From Mycolicibacterium sp. HK-90 (GTDB lineage: Bacteria > Actinomycetota > Actinomycetes > Mycobacteriales > Mycobacteriaceae), in NCBI RefSeq assembly GCF_030486405.1, contig NZ_CP129613.1:4340001-4404000 (forward strand): a stretch of 64,000 bases of DNA, read 5' to 3'. A program made the translations under genes and the position numbers. A model generated the notes under the pieces. It was not told the DNA's origin, searched no databases, and was given only the letters and a program-made list of their open reading frames with translations. Positions 37,458 to 47,275 of the stretch are shown piece after piece. Each line of letters opens with the position of its first letter. The stretch's first letter is position 1.

Positions 37458-38032
37458 CCCCGGTCGCCCCGCCGGTCGACAACGGCATCGTCGCCTCCGC
37501 TGAGCCCGGCGTCGTCACCACCCCCGACGGCTGGAAGCTCACCGTGGCTGCCTCCAACGAGAGCCAGCTGCCGATCGCCCCGCTCACCACCGCCGCCTCC
37601 TCACGCGAGTACCTCGTCGCCGGTACCTTCACCGGAACCGTCGGAGGCTCAGGGGAAACCACGCTCAGCGGCGGCACCCTGGATACCGGTTACCAGATCG
37701 GTTGCGGCATCGATCTCGGCCAGGTCCGTCTGATCGGGTCGGTGGGTCTGTCCACCTCCGGCTCGACCCTGGGCGGCCTGATCCCCACCGGCCTCTCCAT
37801 GCCGCTGTCGGGCACGATCGAGATCCACCTCAAGCCCGGAACCGTGAACAACGTTTCGGTGAACAAGAAGTCGTTCAAGGCCGCACCGGTCCGCGTCACA
37901 CTGAAGGACGTTCACATCAAGCTCGACGGCTGCGTCGGTCAGTCCTTCCTGCGGTCCTACGCCACCCTGACCAGCTCCACCACCGACACCGACGACATCG
38001 TCGCCTACTACGGCGTCACGAAGTCTGTCTGA
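37355..38032 (+). CDS. MspA-family outer-membrane porin, copy 2
   Basis: The 225-aa paralogue of the preceding porin has an identical signal peptide but a diverged mature domain (for example G-G-T-L-D-T-G-Y-Q-I-G-C-G-I, V-H-I-K-L-D-G-C-V-G-Q-S-F-L-R-S-Y-A-T-L-T-S-S-T). The paired cysteines are kept. The shared leader suggests the two genes respond to the same signals while offering different pore interiors. It is followed after 19 bases by a secreted Pro-rich protein gene that may be co-transcribed. Confidence 0.85.
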   Translation: MLSRFATLAAVCMLAPVAIAPLAQADPPPPPDPAAPVAPPVDNGIVASAEPGVVTTPDGWKLTVAASNESQLPIAPLTTAASSREYLVAGTFTGTVGGSGETTLSGGTLDTGYQIGCGIDLGQVRLIGSVGLSTSGSTLGGLIPTGLSMPLSGTIEIHLKPGTVNNVSVNKKSFKAAPVRVTLKDVHIKLDGCVGQSFLRSYATLTSSTTDTDDIVAYYGVTKSV

Positions 38033-38051
38033 GCCGGCTGAAGTCATCGCC

Positions 38052-38717
38052 ATGACACCCACGCTGAAGCCGTCACATCGCATCATGGTGGCCGGCGTGC
38101 TGGCACTCGGAGCGGCGGTCGCCTCGTCGGCGGCCGCCGCTGCCGATCCGGCTCCGGTCGATCCGGCCGTTCCCGCTCCGGCCCCTCCGCCGCCCCAGGG
38201 CCCGACGGTCCCCGGAATCGGTGCGCCGCTGGGGCCCAACGGCCTTTCTCTGCTGGAACAGACCGGCACCCCCACCGGCGGTCCGTTGGGTCTGCCACAG
38301 GGCGTCGATCTGAACCCGAACAGCCTGCTGGCACAGAACGCAACCCCGGGCGGTCCTCCTGGCACCCCGCCGAATCTGCGGGCCTTCAACAACGGCTATC
38401 TGCTCCCCCAGAACGAGAAGCCCTCGGCTCCCGGTGAGGGAACGGTGGTCGGGGTGGCCCCAGGGGAAGAGAACGCCGACATCTCGGGCCGCGAGTACCT
38501 CAAGCAGCTTCACGAGCTGTACCGGAACGGCAACCTGAAGGGTGCACTGCTTGGCCAGGTGCCCCAGCAGCAGCTCGGTGAGCCCTTGCCGGGCACCGCG
38601 CCACCACCCGGAACCAATATCTCGCCGGGCCTCGCTCAGTATCTTCCCGAGCCGGCGCCTCCGGCCGATCCGGCCGCGCCTCCGGCGCCGGCCGTCCCCG
38701 CACCACCTGCTCCCTGA
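38052..38717 (+). CDS. Secreted Pro-rich protein
   Basis: The 221-aa protein has a signal peptide (hydrophobic residues about 12-30, ending A-A-A-A-D-P) and a mature chain with over 20 percent proline. One less repetitive segment (about residues 140-170, S-G-R-E-Y-L-K-Q-L-H-E-L-Y-R-N-G-N-L-K) could be a helix. It lacks recognisable catalytic motifs. Being placed 19 bases after the porin gene, it may be an accessory envelope protein; the role is unknown. Confidence 0.75.
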   Translation: MTPTLKPSHRIMVAGVLALGAAVASSAAAAADPAPVDPAVPAPAPPPPQGPTVPGIGAPLGPNGLSLLEQTGTPTGGPLGLPQGVDLNPNSLLAQNATPGGPPGTPPNLRAFNNGYLLPQNEKPSAPGEGTVVGVAPGEENADISGREYLKQLHELYRNGNLKGALLGQVPQQQLGEPLPGTAPPPGTNISPGLAQYLPEPAPPADPAAPPAPAVPAPPAP

Positions 38718-38721
38718 GCCA

Positions 38722-38759
38722 TTCGGGCAGCGTCCGGCAATCCTCGGACGCTGCCCGAA
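38722..38759 (+). terminator. Strong hairpin after the Pro-rich gene
   Basis: A perfect 15-base stem (38722-38736 with 38745-38759) and an 8-base loop lie 5 bases after the stop codon. There is no clean T-run, as is common for mycobacterial terminators. Confidence 0.75.
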
Positions 38760-38900
38760 CCGTCTCGGTCCTGCCCTCATCTCGACCAAAATCCCGTAAC
38801 CCACTGTTAACCTTCCGTACAGAAGGAATACACTTATGGGCGCGGCCTGGGGCTACCGGTGAGAGCGACAGCATGAGACCCGACCGCCGGGAGGGTCGGG

Positions 38901-39215
38901 ATGCTGATGCATACACGAACGTCGAAACTCGCTGGACTGGCCGTGACGGTGCCGGCTCTTGCGATCGGGAGCGCGCCCCTGGCCGCGGCGGACCCGGTCC
39001 CGGGCGGTCAGCCGGCCGATCAGACCATTTCGGAACTGAACGCCGAGGGCTACAGCGTGGCCATCAACTGGGTCGGCGGACCCAGCACCCTGTCGCTGTC
39101 GGAATGCAAGGTCAATTCCATCCACAACCCCAACCGCGGGGTGCCTGCGCTGCCGAGTTCGTCGGTGACGGTCTATGTGGATGTGCAATGTCCGGACGAG
39201 TCGTCGAATTCCTGA
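38901..39215 (+). CDS. Small secreted protein with one disulfide pair
   Basis: The 104-aa protein has a signal peptide ending near P-L-A-A-A-D-P and a mature chain of about 70 residues with two cysteines (S-E-C-K-V and V-Q-C-P-D). ATG 38901 follows G-G-G-A-G-G-G at good spacing; ATG 38907 is an alternative. It resembles a common mycobacterial family of small secreted proteins (T-I-S-E-L-N-A-E-G-Y-S-V). The function is not known. Confidence 0.75.
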   Translation: MLMHTRTSKLAGLAVTVPALAIGSAPLAAADPVPGGQPADQTISELNAEGYSVAINWVGGPSTLSLSECKVNSIHNPNRGVPALPSSSVTVYVDVQCPDESSNS

Positions 39216-39302
39216 CTCGCGTCGTGAATCGGGTCGCTGCGCAACGGTTCCCACGTCGGTGATCCTCGGTCCCATCGGGCCTTTCGGCCCGTTCGGCATC
39301 GG

Positions 39303-39710
39303 TTAGACCGCACCCGCGGCGGGCGCCGTCGTCGTCGCGTAGGGGTTCGACATGGTGGTCGTCGGCGGCGCACTGGTCTCGGCAGGGATGTCTTGAGGCG
39401 GCGGTGGCGGTGGCGCACTTGACATTCCGATGTCCTCGCTCGTGCTCACCGGGGTCTGTGGCATCCTGCTGGTCGTGCTCGTCGTCGTACGCGCCGACGG
39501 CTTCGTCGTCACGACCGGCGTGGTGAACCGCTCCGGCTGGACGGGCACACCGGACTGGTGCGAGGTCATCATGATCGCGAACACCAGGGCGGCGATGGCC
39601 ACGACGCCGCCGACGCCGGCGACAGCCATCGCCGCGGGAGTTTCATGCCATGGGGTATCCGGCGGACCATCTACTTGACCGACTCGGTCCTCGGGTCTAA
39701 CTGCCGGCAT
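39303..39710 (-). CDS. Single-pass membrane protein with Thr/Pro-rich tail
   Basis: The 135-aa protein has a short cytoplasmic N-terminus, one transmembrane segment (about residues 27-50, V-A-G-V-G-G-V-V-A-I-A-A-L-V-F) and a long extracytoplasmic tail rich in Thr, Ser and Pro. Mycobacterial glycosylated or cell-wall-spanning proteins often have such tails. ATG 39710 is chosen; it overlaps the end of lspA by 14 bases, so the two are co-transcribed. The function is unknown. Confidence 0.7.
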   Translation of the reverse strand: MPAVRPEDRVGQVDGPPDTPWHETPAAMAVAGVGGVVAIAALVFAIMMTSHQSGVPVQPERFTTPVVTTKPSARTTTSTTSRMPQTPVSTSEDIGMSSAPPPPPPQDIPAETSAPPTTTMSNPYATTTAPAAGAV

Positions 39711-40296
39711 GCGACTCCGCGTTCCGGGCCGCACCGCTGAATGGAAAACCCCACAGCGACAACACGATCAACCAGACCACCCCCGTCAACACGGCAAAGT
39801 CGGCCACATTGAACACCGGCATCGGCCCGATCGCCAGGAAATCGATCACCTGTCCGCGGAGCGGGCCCGGAGCCCGGAAGAATCGGTCGGCGAGATTACC
39901 GGTGGCCCCGCCGAGGATCGTGCCGAGGCCCAGCGCCCACCACGGTGAGCGGACGACCGAGCCGAACCAGGTGACGGCCGTGGCCACCGACAGGACGAGG
40001 ACGGTGAGCATCACGGTGCGGTCCGCGGCGATCGACAACGCGGCACCCGAATTACGAGTCAGCACGCAGGCCAGCCAGTCACCGGCCAAGGGCACGGTGC
40101 GCCCGGGTTCCAACATGCCGACGGCCAGGATCTTGGTTCCCACGTCGACCACGAAGACCGACCCGGCCGCGCCCAGCAACAGCCGGCGCCGAGTCGGCTG
40201 CGCCGTCCCGGCGCCCTCGGCACCAGAGATACCGGCGATGTCGGCCGTCACCGGATCATTGTCCGCACCGACCGGGTCGGCCGCTGGGCGACTCAA
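39697..40296 (-). CDS. lspA: Lipoprotein signal peptidase (signal peptidase II)
   Basis: The 199-aa membrane aspartyl protease cleaves lipoprotein signal peptides. After a 35-residue cytoplasmic extension come four membrane segments. The conserved family motifs are all visible: T-R-N-S-G-A-A, G-G-A-T-G-N-L-A-D-R and F-N-V-A-D-F-A, containing the two catalytic aspartates. The polar N-terminal extension is common in mycobacterial LspA. Its clients in this window include the PknH-domain lipoprotein and LdtB. Confidence 0.92.
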   Translation of the reverse strand: MSRPAADPVGADNDPVTADIAGISGAEGAGTAQPTRRRLLLGAAGSVFVVDVGTKILAVGMLEPGRTVPLAGDWLACVLTRNSGAALSIAADRTVMLTVLVLSVATAVTWFGSVVRSPWWALGLGTILGGATGNLADRFFRAPGPLRGQVIDFLAIGPMPVFNVADFAVLTGVVWLIVLSLWGFPFSGAARNAESHAGS

Positions 40297-40404
40297 CCGA
40301 CGGTTCGGTGAACTCTTGTGCTCCCCCCGGCGTCGCAGGTCTCCCCGACGATGCCACCCTGCCCGCCAATGTCACCCTGGAGCGGCGCGGGCTAGGGTGA
40401 CCAC

Positions 40405-41157
40405 GTGCCGGATTCCGTGTTGGTCAGCGTCGACGACCACGTCGCCGTCATCACCGTCAACGACCCTGATCGCCGCAACGCGGTGACCTTCGAGATGTCG
40501 GCGGCCCTGCGCGCCGCCGTCGAGGCCGCCGAGGCCAATCCCGACGTGCATGCCGTGATCGTCACCGGCGCGGGCAAGGCGTTCTGCGCAGGCGCCGACC
40601 TCACCGCCCTCGGGGAGGCCACCGAGGACGGTCTGCGCAAGATCTATGACGGGTTCCTCGCGGTCGCCCATTGCACCTTGCCGACGATCGCTGCGGTCAA
40701 CGGCGCTGCCGTCGGCGCCGGTCTGAACCTGGCGCTGGCCGCCGACGTGCGCATCGCCGGCCCGGCGGCGTTGTTCGACCCGCGGTTCCAGAAACTCGGC
40801 ATCCACCCCGGCGGGGGCGCGACCTGGATGCTGCAGCGGGCAGTGGGCCCACAGGTGGCCCGGGCGTCGCTGCTCTTCGGCATGCGTTTCGACGCCGAGG
40901 CCGCGGTGCGGCACGGGTTGGCGCTGTCGATCGCAGAGGACCCGGTGGGCGCCGCACGCATTCTTGCCGCGGGCCCGGCCGCGGCCCCGCGCGACGTGGT
41001 GATCGCCACCAAGGCGTCGATGCGGGCCACCGCGAATCCCGGCGTGATCGATGTCGACCAGCACCGCATCGCCGTCGACACCGAACTCGGACCGCAGGCC
41101 AGATCGATCGAATCCCCGGAATTCGCAGAGCGTTTGGCGGCGGCCAAGCGCAAGTAG
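40405..41157 (+). CDS. Enoyl-CoA hydratase/isomerase
   Basis: The 250-aa crotonase-family protein has the oxyanion-hole segments [12 protein letters not shown] and [16 protein letters not shown]. It starts with GTG after A-G-G-G-T-G-A. In the catalytic position the sequence is [16 protein letters not shown], which lacks the usual glutamates of true hydratases, so the exact reaction is open. It is convergent with the bkdABC genes and may serve acyl-CoA degradation. Confidence 0.85.
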   Translation: MPDSVLVSVDDHVAVITVNDPDRRNAVTFEMSAALRAAVEAAEANPDVHAVIVTGAGKAFCAGADLTALGEATEDGLRKIYDGFLAVAHCTLPTIAAVNGAAVGAGLNLALAADVRIAGPAALFDPRFQKLGIHPGGGATWMLQRAVGPQVARASLLFGMRFDAEAAVRHGLALSIAEDPVGAARILAAGPAAAPRDVVIATKASMRATANPGVIDVDQHRIAVDTELGPQARSIESPEFAERLAAAKRK

Positions 41158-41160
41158 CCC

Positions 41161-42348
41161 CTACAGGTCGATCACAGCCAGTTCGGGTGTCTCGATCAGC
41201 GAGCGCAGATCACGCAGGAACGCCGCGGCCTGGGCACCGTCGACGATGCGGTGGTCGAAGGCGCAGGTCAGTGACATGGTGTGACGGGCCACCACGACAT
41301 CGTCGACAACGACCGGGCGGGCCTTGATCGACCCCATACCCAGGATCGCCGCCTCCGGATAGTTGATCACCGGCACGCCGTCGTCCAAGCCGAGCGCCCC
41401 GAAGTTCGACACCGTGAAGGTCGAGCCGGACAGCTCGGCCGGGCTGACCGTGCCGGCCCGGGCCGACTCGACGAGCCGGCTCACCGCCCCGGCCAGCTCC
41501 CGGGTGGTCAACGACTGCGCGTCGCGGACCACCGGAACCAGCAGGCCGCGCGGCGCCGCCACCCCGAAGCCCAGGTGCACGGCCGGATGTCGGTGGATCT
41601 GAGGGCCTTCGGTGGTTTCCAGCCAGGTGGAGTTCAGCATCTGATGCCGGCCCAGCACCACGACCAGCAACCGCAGCGTCAGCACGAACGGTGTGACCGG
41701 CAACGCCGGATCGGCCTCACGAACGCGGTCACGCAGTCGCAGCAACGCGGTGCAGTCGACGTCCACGCGGGCGTGGGCGTCAGGGATCTCCTTGTGCGAT
41801 AACGCCATCCGCCGGGCCATCGCGGCCTGTACGCCACTCACGTCGACTACCTCGGAGCTGCCCGCCGCGGCCAGCACATCGTCGCGGGTCACGATGCCTT
41901 CGGGTCCCGAACCGGGAGCCAGCGCGTCGAGGTCGACATGCAAATCGGCAGCCAGCTTGCGGACCGGCGGTTTGGCCCGCACCCGGGGACTGTCCGGCGT
42001 CGGACCGCGTCTGCTGACATCCATGGTGTCGTCGGCTCCGTAACCGACCAGCACCGACTTACGCGGCGTCACACCATTTTTCTCGGGTCCGGCCGGAGCC
42101 GCGGCCGGCTCACTGGTGGCGATCCTGACCAGCAGTGACCCGACGGTGAGGGTGGCACCCGCCGCGCCACCGAGCTCGAGCACCTGCCCGGCGAACGGGC
42201 TGGGAATTTCGACTTCGGCCTTGTTGGTCTCGACCGTGCACAGCGTCTGATTGAGCTCGACGGTGTCGCCCACCGCGACGCTCCAGCTGGTGATCGTGGC
42301 GTCCTGCAATCCCTCGCCGAGATCCGGGACCAGGAAGTCCCGGTTCAC
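41161..42348 (-). CDS. bkdC: Branched-chain keto-acid dehydrogenase E2 (dihydrolipoyl acyltransferase)
   Basis: The 395-aa protein has a lipoyl domain (residues 1-80, V-E-T-N-K-A-E-V with the lipoylated lysine near 43), a Pro/Gly-rich linker, a peripheral-subunit-binding domain (about 120-160) and the catalytic acyltransferase domain ending D-H-R-I-V-D-G with the active-site histidine. GTG 42348 overlaps the E1 beta stop by 4 bases. It is the last gene of bkdABC, as Rv2495c is in M. tuberculosis. An E3 subunit is not in the window. Confidence 0.92.
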   Translation of the reverse strand: MNRDFLVPDLGEGLQDATITSWSVAVGDTVELNQTLCTVETNKAEVEIPSPFAGQVLELGGAAGATLTVGSLLVRIATSEPAAAPAGPEKNGVTPRKSVLVGYGADDTMDVSRRGPTPDSPRVRAKPPVRKLAADLHVDLDALAPGSGPEGIVTRDDVLAAAGSSEVVDVSGVQAAMARRMALSHKEIPDAHARVDVDCTALLRLRDRVREADPALPVTPFVLTLRLLVVVLGRHQMLNSTWLETTEGPQIHRHPAVHLGFGVAAPRGLLVPVVRDAQSLTTRELAGAVSRLVESARAGTVSPAELSGSTFTVSNFGALGLDDGVPVINYPEAAILGMGSIKARPVVVDDVVVARHTMSLTCAFDHRIVDGAQAAAFLRDLRSLIETPELAVIDL

Positions 42349-43409
42349 GGCTGCCCCATCGCCCGCTCGATGCAGTCGAGCAGCCGGTCGACACCGGGCA
42401 GCCACACCTTCTCCAGGCGGGCCGGTGGGTAGGGAGTGTCGAAACCGGTGGCCCGCAACACCGGAGCCTCAAGCTCGTAGAAGCACTCCTCGGAGATCCG
42501 GGCGGCCAGTTCGGCGCCGAAGCCCAGGGTGCGGGGCCCCTCGTGCATCACCACGGCCCGCCCGGTGCGCCGCACCGAGGCGGCGACCGTGTCGAAATCG
42601 AGCGGGTTGAGCGAGCGCAGGTCGACGACCTCGAGGCTCCAACCACGTTCGGCGGCCAGGTCTGCGGCGTTGAGGGCGGTGCCGACCAGCCCGCCGTAGG
42701 TGATGACGGTGGCGTCGGTTCCGTTGCGCCGCACCATGGCCCGGCCGATCGGCGGAGCGGGCGCACTGGTGTCGACGGGTTCGCGGACCCAGTAACGACG
42801 TTTGGGCTCCAGGAAGATCACCGGGTCGGGGCTGCTGATCGAATACCGCAGCAGCCAGTACGCGTCGGACGGCGTGGCCGGGACGATGACCTTGAGGCCG
42901 GCCGTGTGCAACCAGTACGACTCGGTGGACTCCGAGTGGTGCTCGACCGCACCGATGCCGCCGAACGACGGGATCCGCACGGTCACACCCATGTTGACGT
43001 CCCCATGGGTGCGCATACGGTATTTCGCGAGGTGACTGGCGATCTGGTCGAAGGCCGGATAGCTGAACCCGTCGAACTGGATCTCCGGTACCGGGATGAA
43101 CCCGCGGATCGCGAGCCCGATCGCCACCCCGATGATCGCCGATTCGGCCAATGGGGTGTCGAAACACCGTTCGGTGCCGAACGTCTCGGCCAGTCCCTCG
43201 GTGACCCGGAAGACCCCGCCGAGAGTGGCGACGTCCTCGCCGAACACCAGCACGTGGTCGTCGGCGGACATCGCGTCGTGCAATGCCCGATTGATCGCAG
43301 CGACCATGGTCAACTCGGTGGTGGCCGGCGCGCCGAGCGGGGTGAGTTTCGGCTCCCACGGCTCCGGCGAATCACCGTGAGCGGCAGGCCGATCGATGAT
43401 CTGAGTCAC
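42345..43409 (-). CDS. bkdB: Branched-chain keto-acid dehydrogenase E1 beta subunit
   Basis: The 354-aa protein has the transketolase-type pyrimidine-binding domain ([15 protein letters not shown]) and C-terminal transketolase domain. It partners with the alpha subunit to decarboxylate the 2-oxo acids derived from Leu, Ile and Val. GTG 43409 immediately follows the alpha stop codon, so translation is coupled. Confidence 0.92.
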   Translation of the reverse strand: MTQIIDRPAAHGDSPEPWEPKLTPLGAPATTELTMVAAINRALHDAMSADDHVLVFGEDVATLGGVFRVTEGLAETFGTERCFDTPLAESAIIGVAIGLAIRGFIPVPEIQFDGFSYPAFDQIASHLAKYRMRTHGDVNMGVTVRIPSFGGIGAVEHHSESTESYWLHTAGLKVIVPATPSDAYWLLRYSISSPDPVIFLEPKRRYWVREPVDTSAPAPPIGRAMVRRNGTDATVITYGGLVGTALNAADLAAERGWSLEVVDLRSLNPLDFDTVAASVRRTGRAVVMHEGPRTLGFGAELAARISEECFYELEAPVLRATGFDTPYPPARLEKVWLPGVDRLLDCIERAMGQP

Positions 43410-44513
43410 TCATGCCTCCTTCGCCAGTTCGGCCGTCAACTGATCGCGTTGGCGGGCCAGGTCCGGGGTGATCTCGGCGTACACCGCGTCGAACAGCTCG
43501 GCCGGATCGGCATCGGCTGCGCCGACAATGGTGTCGCGCAACTCCGTACACAGCCGCCGCGACCGCGCCGCGACGCGCTGCTCCAGGCGCTCGTCGAGCA
43601 CTCCCGCGTTCTGCAGGTAGCTGCGGTACCGCGCGATCGGATCGCGGGCAAGCCACTCGTCCACCTCATCGGCGGACCGGTACCGGGTCGGATCGTCGGA
43701 GGTGGTGTGCGGGCCCATCCGGTAGGTGATCGCCTCGATGAGGGTGGGACCGCCACCGGCGCGGGCCCGTTCGGCTGCCTCCGCCATCACGGCGTAGCAC
43801 GCCAGTACGTCGTTGCCGTCGACGCGGACCCCGGGCATTCCGTAACCGATTGCCCGGTGCGCGATCGACGGCCCGGCCTGCTGCCGGCTCACCGGCACCG
43901 AGATCGCCCATTGGTTGTTCTGCACGAAGAACACGCACGGCGCCGTGAACACCGACGCCAGATTGAGCGCCTCGTGCACGTCGCCCTCACTGGTGGCGCC
44001 GTCTCCGAGGAACGCGACGGTCACCGAATCCTCGCCGAGGCGCTGGGCGGCCATCGCCGCGCCCACCGCGTGCAGCGCCTGGGTGCCGATCGGGATCGCG
44101 ATCGGGGCGACGCAGCGGCTGGTGAACTCCAGGCCGCCGTGCCACTGGCCCCGCCACACCGCGCCCATCTGGCCCGGGGTGATCCCGCGCAGCAGGAAGG
44201 CCCCGATCTCGCGGTATTGCGGGAACAGCCAGTCCGTCTTGCGCAGGCAGGCGGACGCGCCGACCTGCGCGGCCTCCTGGCCACGGCACGACGCGTACAA
44301 CGCCAGCTCACCCTGGCGTTGCAGGTTGACGAATTCGACGTCCAGGTCGCGGGCGACGACCATGGACTCGTAGAGCCAACCGAGGGTTTCGGGGGGCAGA
44401 TCGCCGCTGTACCGCGTCTCGTCGGTGGGTGACCCGTCGGCGTCGACCAGACGCACCGGATCGAGATCGACGCTCGGATGCACCGAGGCCGGCTCTCCAG
44501 ACAACCCAGCCAT
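43410..44513 (-). CDS. bkdA: Branched-chain keto-acid dehydrogenase E1 alpha subunit
   Basis: The 367-aa protein carries the thiamine-diphosphate motif G-D-G-A-T-S-E-G-D-V-H-E-A-L-N-L-A-S-V...N-N near residue 170, and the Y-R-M-G-P-H-T-T-S-D-D-P-T-R-Y phosphoacceptor-loop equivalent near 265. A strong G-A-A-G-G-A-G-G ribosome binding site precedes ATG 44513. It heads the bkdABC operon, separated from the upstream citE gene by a large palindrome. Confidence 0.93.
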   Translation of the reverse strand: MAGLSGEPASVHPSVDLDPVRLVDADGSPTDETRYSGDLPPETLGWLYESMVVARDLDVEFVNLQRQGELALYASCRGQEAAQVGASACLRKTDWLFPQYREIGAFLLRGITPGQMGAVWRGQWHGGLEFTSRCVAPIAIPIGTQALHAVGAAMAAQRLGEDSVTVAFLGDGATSEGDVHEALNLASVFTAPCVFFVQNNQWAISVPVSRQQAGPSIAHRAIGYGMPGVRVDGNDVLACYAVMAEAAERARAGGGPTLIEAITYRMGPHTTSDDPTRYRSADEVDEWLARDPIARYRSYLQNAGVLDERLEQRVAARSRRLCTELRDTIVGAADADPAELFDAVYAEITPDLARQRDQLTAELAKEA

Positions 44514-44820
44514 ACCGCCTCCTTCTCGGGTGACGGCATGTCGCGCCGCCAGTCCATGAGGTGCTCAGAGCAGCGGCGAGACGGGCAAAACCCCTGGTGA
44601 GAGGCCTCCGGCTAGATGCCTGGGTGTGGCGCTAGCCGATCGATCCGCTCGCCCGTCGCAGCACTGGGGCATATCGCCATTATGCGCCCGAAACGAAGGC
44701 GGCCACGGTCATCGCGGGTAACGGATCGGTGGCGTGTCGGGCCCCCTCACCTCACGAGCAGACGCGGGCACCCCCAAAAATCAGTGGGATTGGGGGTGCC
44801 CGCGTCTGCTCGTGCGAAAG
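44514..44820. other. Intergenic region between citE and bkdA
   Basis: The 307 bases hold the bkdA promoter and leader on the right-to-left path and a large palindrome at 44753-44814. No gene is visible. The two operons of branched-chain catabolism are therefore separate transcription units, at least partly. Confidence 0.6.
44753..44814. terminator. Large perfect palindrome after citE
   Basis: Arms of 23 bases (44753-44775 and 44792-44814) are exact inverted copies around a 16-base AT-richer loop. The hairpin begins 6 bases after the citE stop codon and could terminate both directions. The arm sequence (CGAGCAGACGCGGGC core) resembles a dispersed palindromic unit I recall from mycobacterial genomes. 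Confidence 0.75.
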
Positions 44821-45627
44821 TCAGGGAGCCAGCGCGACGATGCGCTCGGCGCGCCGCAGCACCGGAGCATCGACCATCAGCCCGTCGTGCTGGAAGACCC
44901 CCCGTTCGGTCGCGACCCGGTCGAGCACCGCACGCGCCCAGACGATCTGCTCGCCGGTCGGCGCGTAGGCCGACCGGATGACCGCGACCTGCGTCGGGTG
45001 GATCGCCACCTTGGCGTCGAAACCGACCGCCACTGCGTCATCGGACTCCGCCCGCAGACCGTCGAGATCCTTGATGTCGAGGTAGACCGAGTCCAGCGCG
45101 AGCTTGCCGTAAGCCTTGGCCGCCAGCAGGGTCTGCGACCGCACGTGCTGGGCGACGTCGCGATACGTGCCGTCGGGCCGGCGGTTGGCGGTACCACCGG
45201 TGACCGCGAACAGATCCTCGGCGCCCCACATCACCGCGAAGGCGTTGTCGGGCTGCACCAGCTCCACCACGTTCAGCGCCGCCAGCGGGGTCTCGATCAG
45301 CACCACGACATCCAGCGGCGCCAGGGCGCGCACCTGTTCCGCGTGCTCGGTCTTGGCCAGCATCACAGTGGTGTAGTCGGTGGCGGCAACGGCTTTCAGA
45401 TCCAGCTCGTGGTCGGCCGTGTTGGTCGGGTTGACCCGAACCACGGTGCGAGCCGGGTCCAGCCGGGTGTCGATCAGGGCCTGGCGGGCGGCGGGGCGAT
45501 CCTTGGCGGCGCACCCGTCCTCGAGGTCCAGGATCACCACATCGGCTGCCGCCGCGGCCTTTTCGAAACGTTCGGGACGGTCGGCCGGGCAGAACAACCA
45601 ACCCGGGCCCGGATCCGTGAGCGACAT
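44821..45627 (-). CDS. citE: CitE-like HpcH/HpaI lyase
   Basis: The 268-aa TIM-barrel protein has the family signatures D-V-V-I-L-D-L-E-D-G, V-R-V-N-P and W-G-A-E-D-L with metal-binding Glu and Asp. Free-standing mycobacterial CitE (Rv2498c) cleaves beta-hydroxyacyl-CoA thioesters such as malyl-, citramalyl- or 3-hydroxy-3-methylglutaryl-CoA type substrates rather than citrate. It is the last gene of the accD1-accA1-fadE-maoC-citE operon and its start overlaps maoC by one base. A role at the end of leucine degradation fits the context. Confidence 0.88.
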   Translation of the reverse strand: MSLTDPGPGWLFCPADRPERFEKAAAAADVVILDLEDGCAAKDRPAARQALIDTRLDPARTVVRVNPTNTADHELDLKAVAATDYTTVMLAKTEHAEQVRALAPLDVVVLIETPLAALNVVELVQPDNAFAVMWGAEDLFAVTGGTANRRPDGTYRDVAQHVRSQTLLAAKAYGKLALDSVYLDIKDLDGLRAESDDAVAVGFDAKVAIHPTQVAVIRSAYAPTGEQIVWARAVLDRVATERGVFQHDGLMVDAPVLRRAERIVALAP

Positions 45628-46115
45628 CAGGAATCCCCCTCCGGACGCATCCGCACCATGGTCTTGCGCGACGCCGTGGCCACTATGTCGCCGTGCTGGT
45701 TGCGGCCGGTGTGGGCGAAGGTCACGATGCCCTCGCCGGGCCGGCTCTTGGATGCGCGCTTCTCGGTGATCTCGGTTTCGGCGTACAGCGTGTCACCGTG
45801 GAAAAGCGGCTTGGGGAAGGCGATCTCGGAGAATCCGAGGTTGCCGACGATGGTGCCCTGGGTCAGCTGCGCCACCGACAGGCCGACGAGCGTCGAGAGG
45901 GTGAACATCGAGTTGACCAGCCGAGCGTTGAACGGCGGCAGCGCATCGGAGAACGCGGCATCCAGGTGCAGCGCCTGGGTGTTCATGGTCAGCGTGGTGA
46001 ACAGCACGTTGTCGGCCTCGGTGATGGTGCGCCCGGGCCGGTGCAGGTAGCGCACCCCGATCTCGAACTCCTCGAACCACAACCCACGCTGTTCGATCAC
46101 CTTTTGTTCAGTCAC
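45627..46115 (-). CDS. MaoC-like dehydratase
   Basis: The 162-aa hot-dog-fold protein matches Rv2499c by position and length. The hydratase-type segment is T-I-T-E-A-D-N-V-L-F-T-T-L-T-M-N-T-Q-A-L-H-L-D, with the His after the expected Asp/Asn. It probably hydrates an unsaturated branched acyl-CoA such as 3-methylglutaconyl-CoA. GTG 46115 overlaps the fadE stop by 4 bases. Confidence 0.88.
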   Translation of the reverse strand: MTEQKVIEQRGLWFEEFEIGVRYLHRPGRTITEADNVLFTTLTMNTQALHLDAAFSDALPPFNARLVNSMFTLSTLVGLSVAQLTQGTIVGNLGFSEIAFPKPLFHGDTLYAETEITEKRASKSRPGEGIVTFAHTGRNQHGDIVATASRKTMVRMRPEGDS

Positions 46116-47275
46116 AGGCCGGCCTCCCGCGCGATCAGCATCAACTGCACTTCCGTTGTTCCTTCACCGATTTCGAGGATCTTGCTATCCCGGTAATGAC
46201 GCGCCACGGGGTACTCGTTCATGAATCCGTAGCCGCCGAAGATCTGGGTGGCGTCCCGCGCGTTGTCCATCGCGGCCTCGCTGGACACCAGCTTGGCCAC
46301 CGCTGCGGCCTTCTTGAAGGGCTTGCCGGACAACATGAGTGCCGCGGCGTCGTAATAGGCGGCGCGGGCGGCGTGGGCGCGGGCCTCCATCCGGGCGATC
46401 TTGAAGGCGATGGCCTGGTACGTGCCGATGGCCGCGCCGAAGGCCTGACGTTCCTTGGCGTAGCGCACACATTCGTCGACACAGCCCTGCGCGACGCCGA
46501 CCGACAGCGCCGCGATCGCGATGCGGCCCTCGTCGAGGATGCGCAGGAAGTTGGCATAACCGCGGCCGCGCTCACCCAGCAGGTTCTCGGCGGGTACCCG
46601 GACGTCGTCGAAGCTGAGCGGGTGGGTGTCCGAGGCGTTCCAGCCGACCTTGTTGTAGGCCGGTTCGGCGGTGAATCCCTCGATGGGCACGGGCACCAGG
46701 ATCGACGAGATCTCCTTCTTGCCGCCGTCACGTTCGCCGGTGACCGCGGTGACCGTGACCAGCTTGGTGATGTCGGTACCGGAGTTGGTGATGAACTGCT
46801 TGGAGCCATTGATAATCCAGTGGCCGTCGTCCATCTTCGCGGTCGTCTTGGTGGCGCCGGCGTCGCTGCCGCCGCCGGCCTCGGTCAGGCCGAAGGCGCC
46901 CAGCGCCTTGCCACTCGCCAGCAACGGCAGCCACTCTTCCTTCTGGGCGTCGTTACCGAAGCGGTAGACCGGCATGGCGCCCAGGGAGACCCCCGCCTCC
47001 AGCGTGATGGCCACGCTCTGGTCCACCTTGCCGAGTTCCTCCAGGGCCAGGCAGAGGGCGAAGTAGTCGCCGCCCATGCCGCCGTACTCCTCGGGGAACG
47101 GCAGTCCGAACAGACCCATGTCGGCCATGCCGGCCACGACCTCATACGGGAACGAATGTTCCTCATCGTGTTTCGCGGCCACCGGGGCGACGACGCTCTG
47201 GGCGAAGTCGCGGACGGTCTTGGCCAGTTCCGCGTAATGGTCCGGCAAGGTGCCGGTGGACAGAAAGTCCGTCAT
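46112..47275 (-). CDS. fadE19: Acyl-CoA dehydrogenase, isovaleryl-CoA dehydrogenase type (FadE19-like)
   Basis: The 387-aa flavoprotein has the acyl-CoA dehydrogenase signatures [11 protein letters not shown] and [23 protein letters not shown] 47275 overlaps the accA1 stop by 4 bases; a longer frame reaching into accA1 is not used. In this operon the natural substrate is isovaleryl-CoA (leucine) or 2-methylbutyryl-CoA. Confidence 0.9.
   Translation of the reverse strand: MTDFLSTGTLPDHYAELAKTVRDFAQSVVAPVAAKHDEEHSFPYEVVAGMADMGLFGLPFPEEYGGMGGDYFALCLALEELGKVDQSVAITLEAGVSLGAMPVYRFGNDAQKEEWLPLLASGKALGAFGLTEAGGGSDAGATKTTAKMDDGHWIINGSKQFITNSGTDITKLVTVTAVTGERDGGKKEISSILVPVPIEGFTAEPAYNKVGWNASDTHPLSFDDVRVPAENLLGERGRGYANFLRILDEGRIAIAALSVGVAQGCVDECVRYAKERQAFGAAIGTYQAIAFKIARMEARAHAARAAYYDAAALMLSGKPFKKAAAVAKLVSSEAAMDNARDATQIFGGYGFMNEYPVARHYRDSKILEIGEGTTEVQLMLIAREAGL

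Noticed and set aside
42543..44432. 629-codon plus-strand frame opposite bkdA and bkdB
   Set aside because: It is a shadow of the E1 genes on the other strand, with no recognisable protein.
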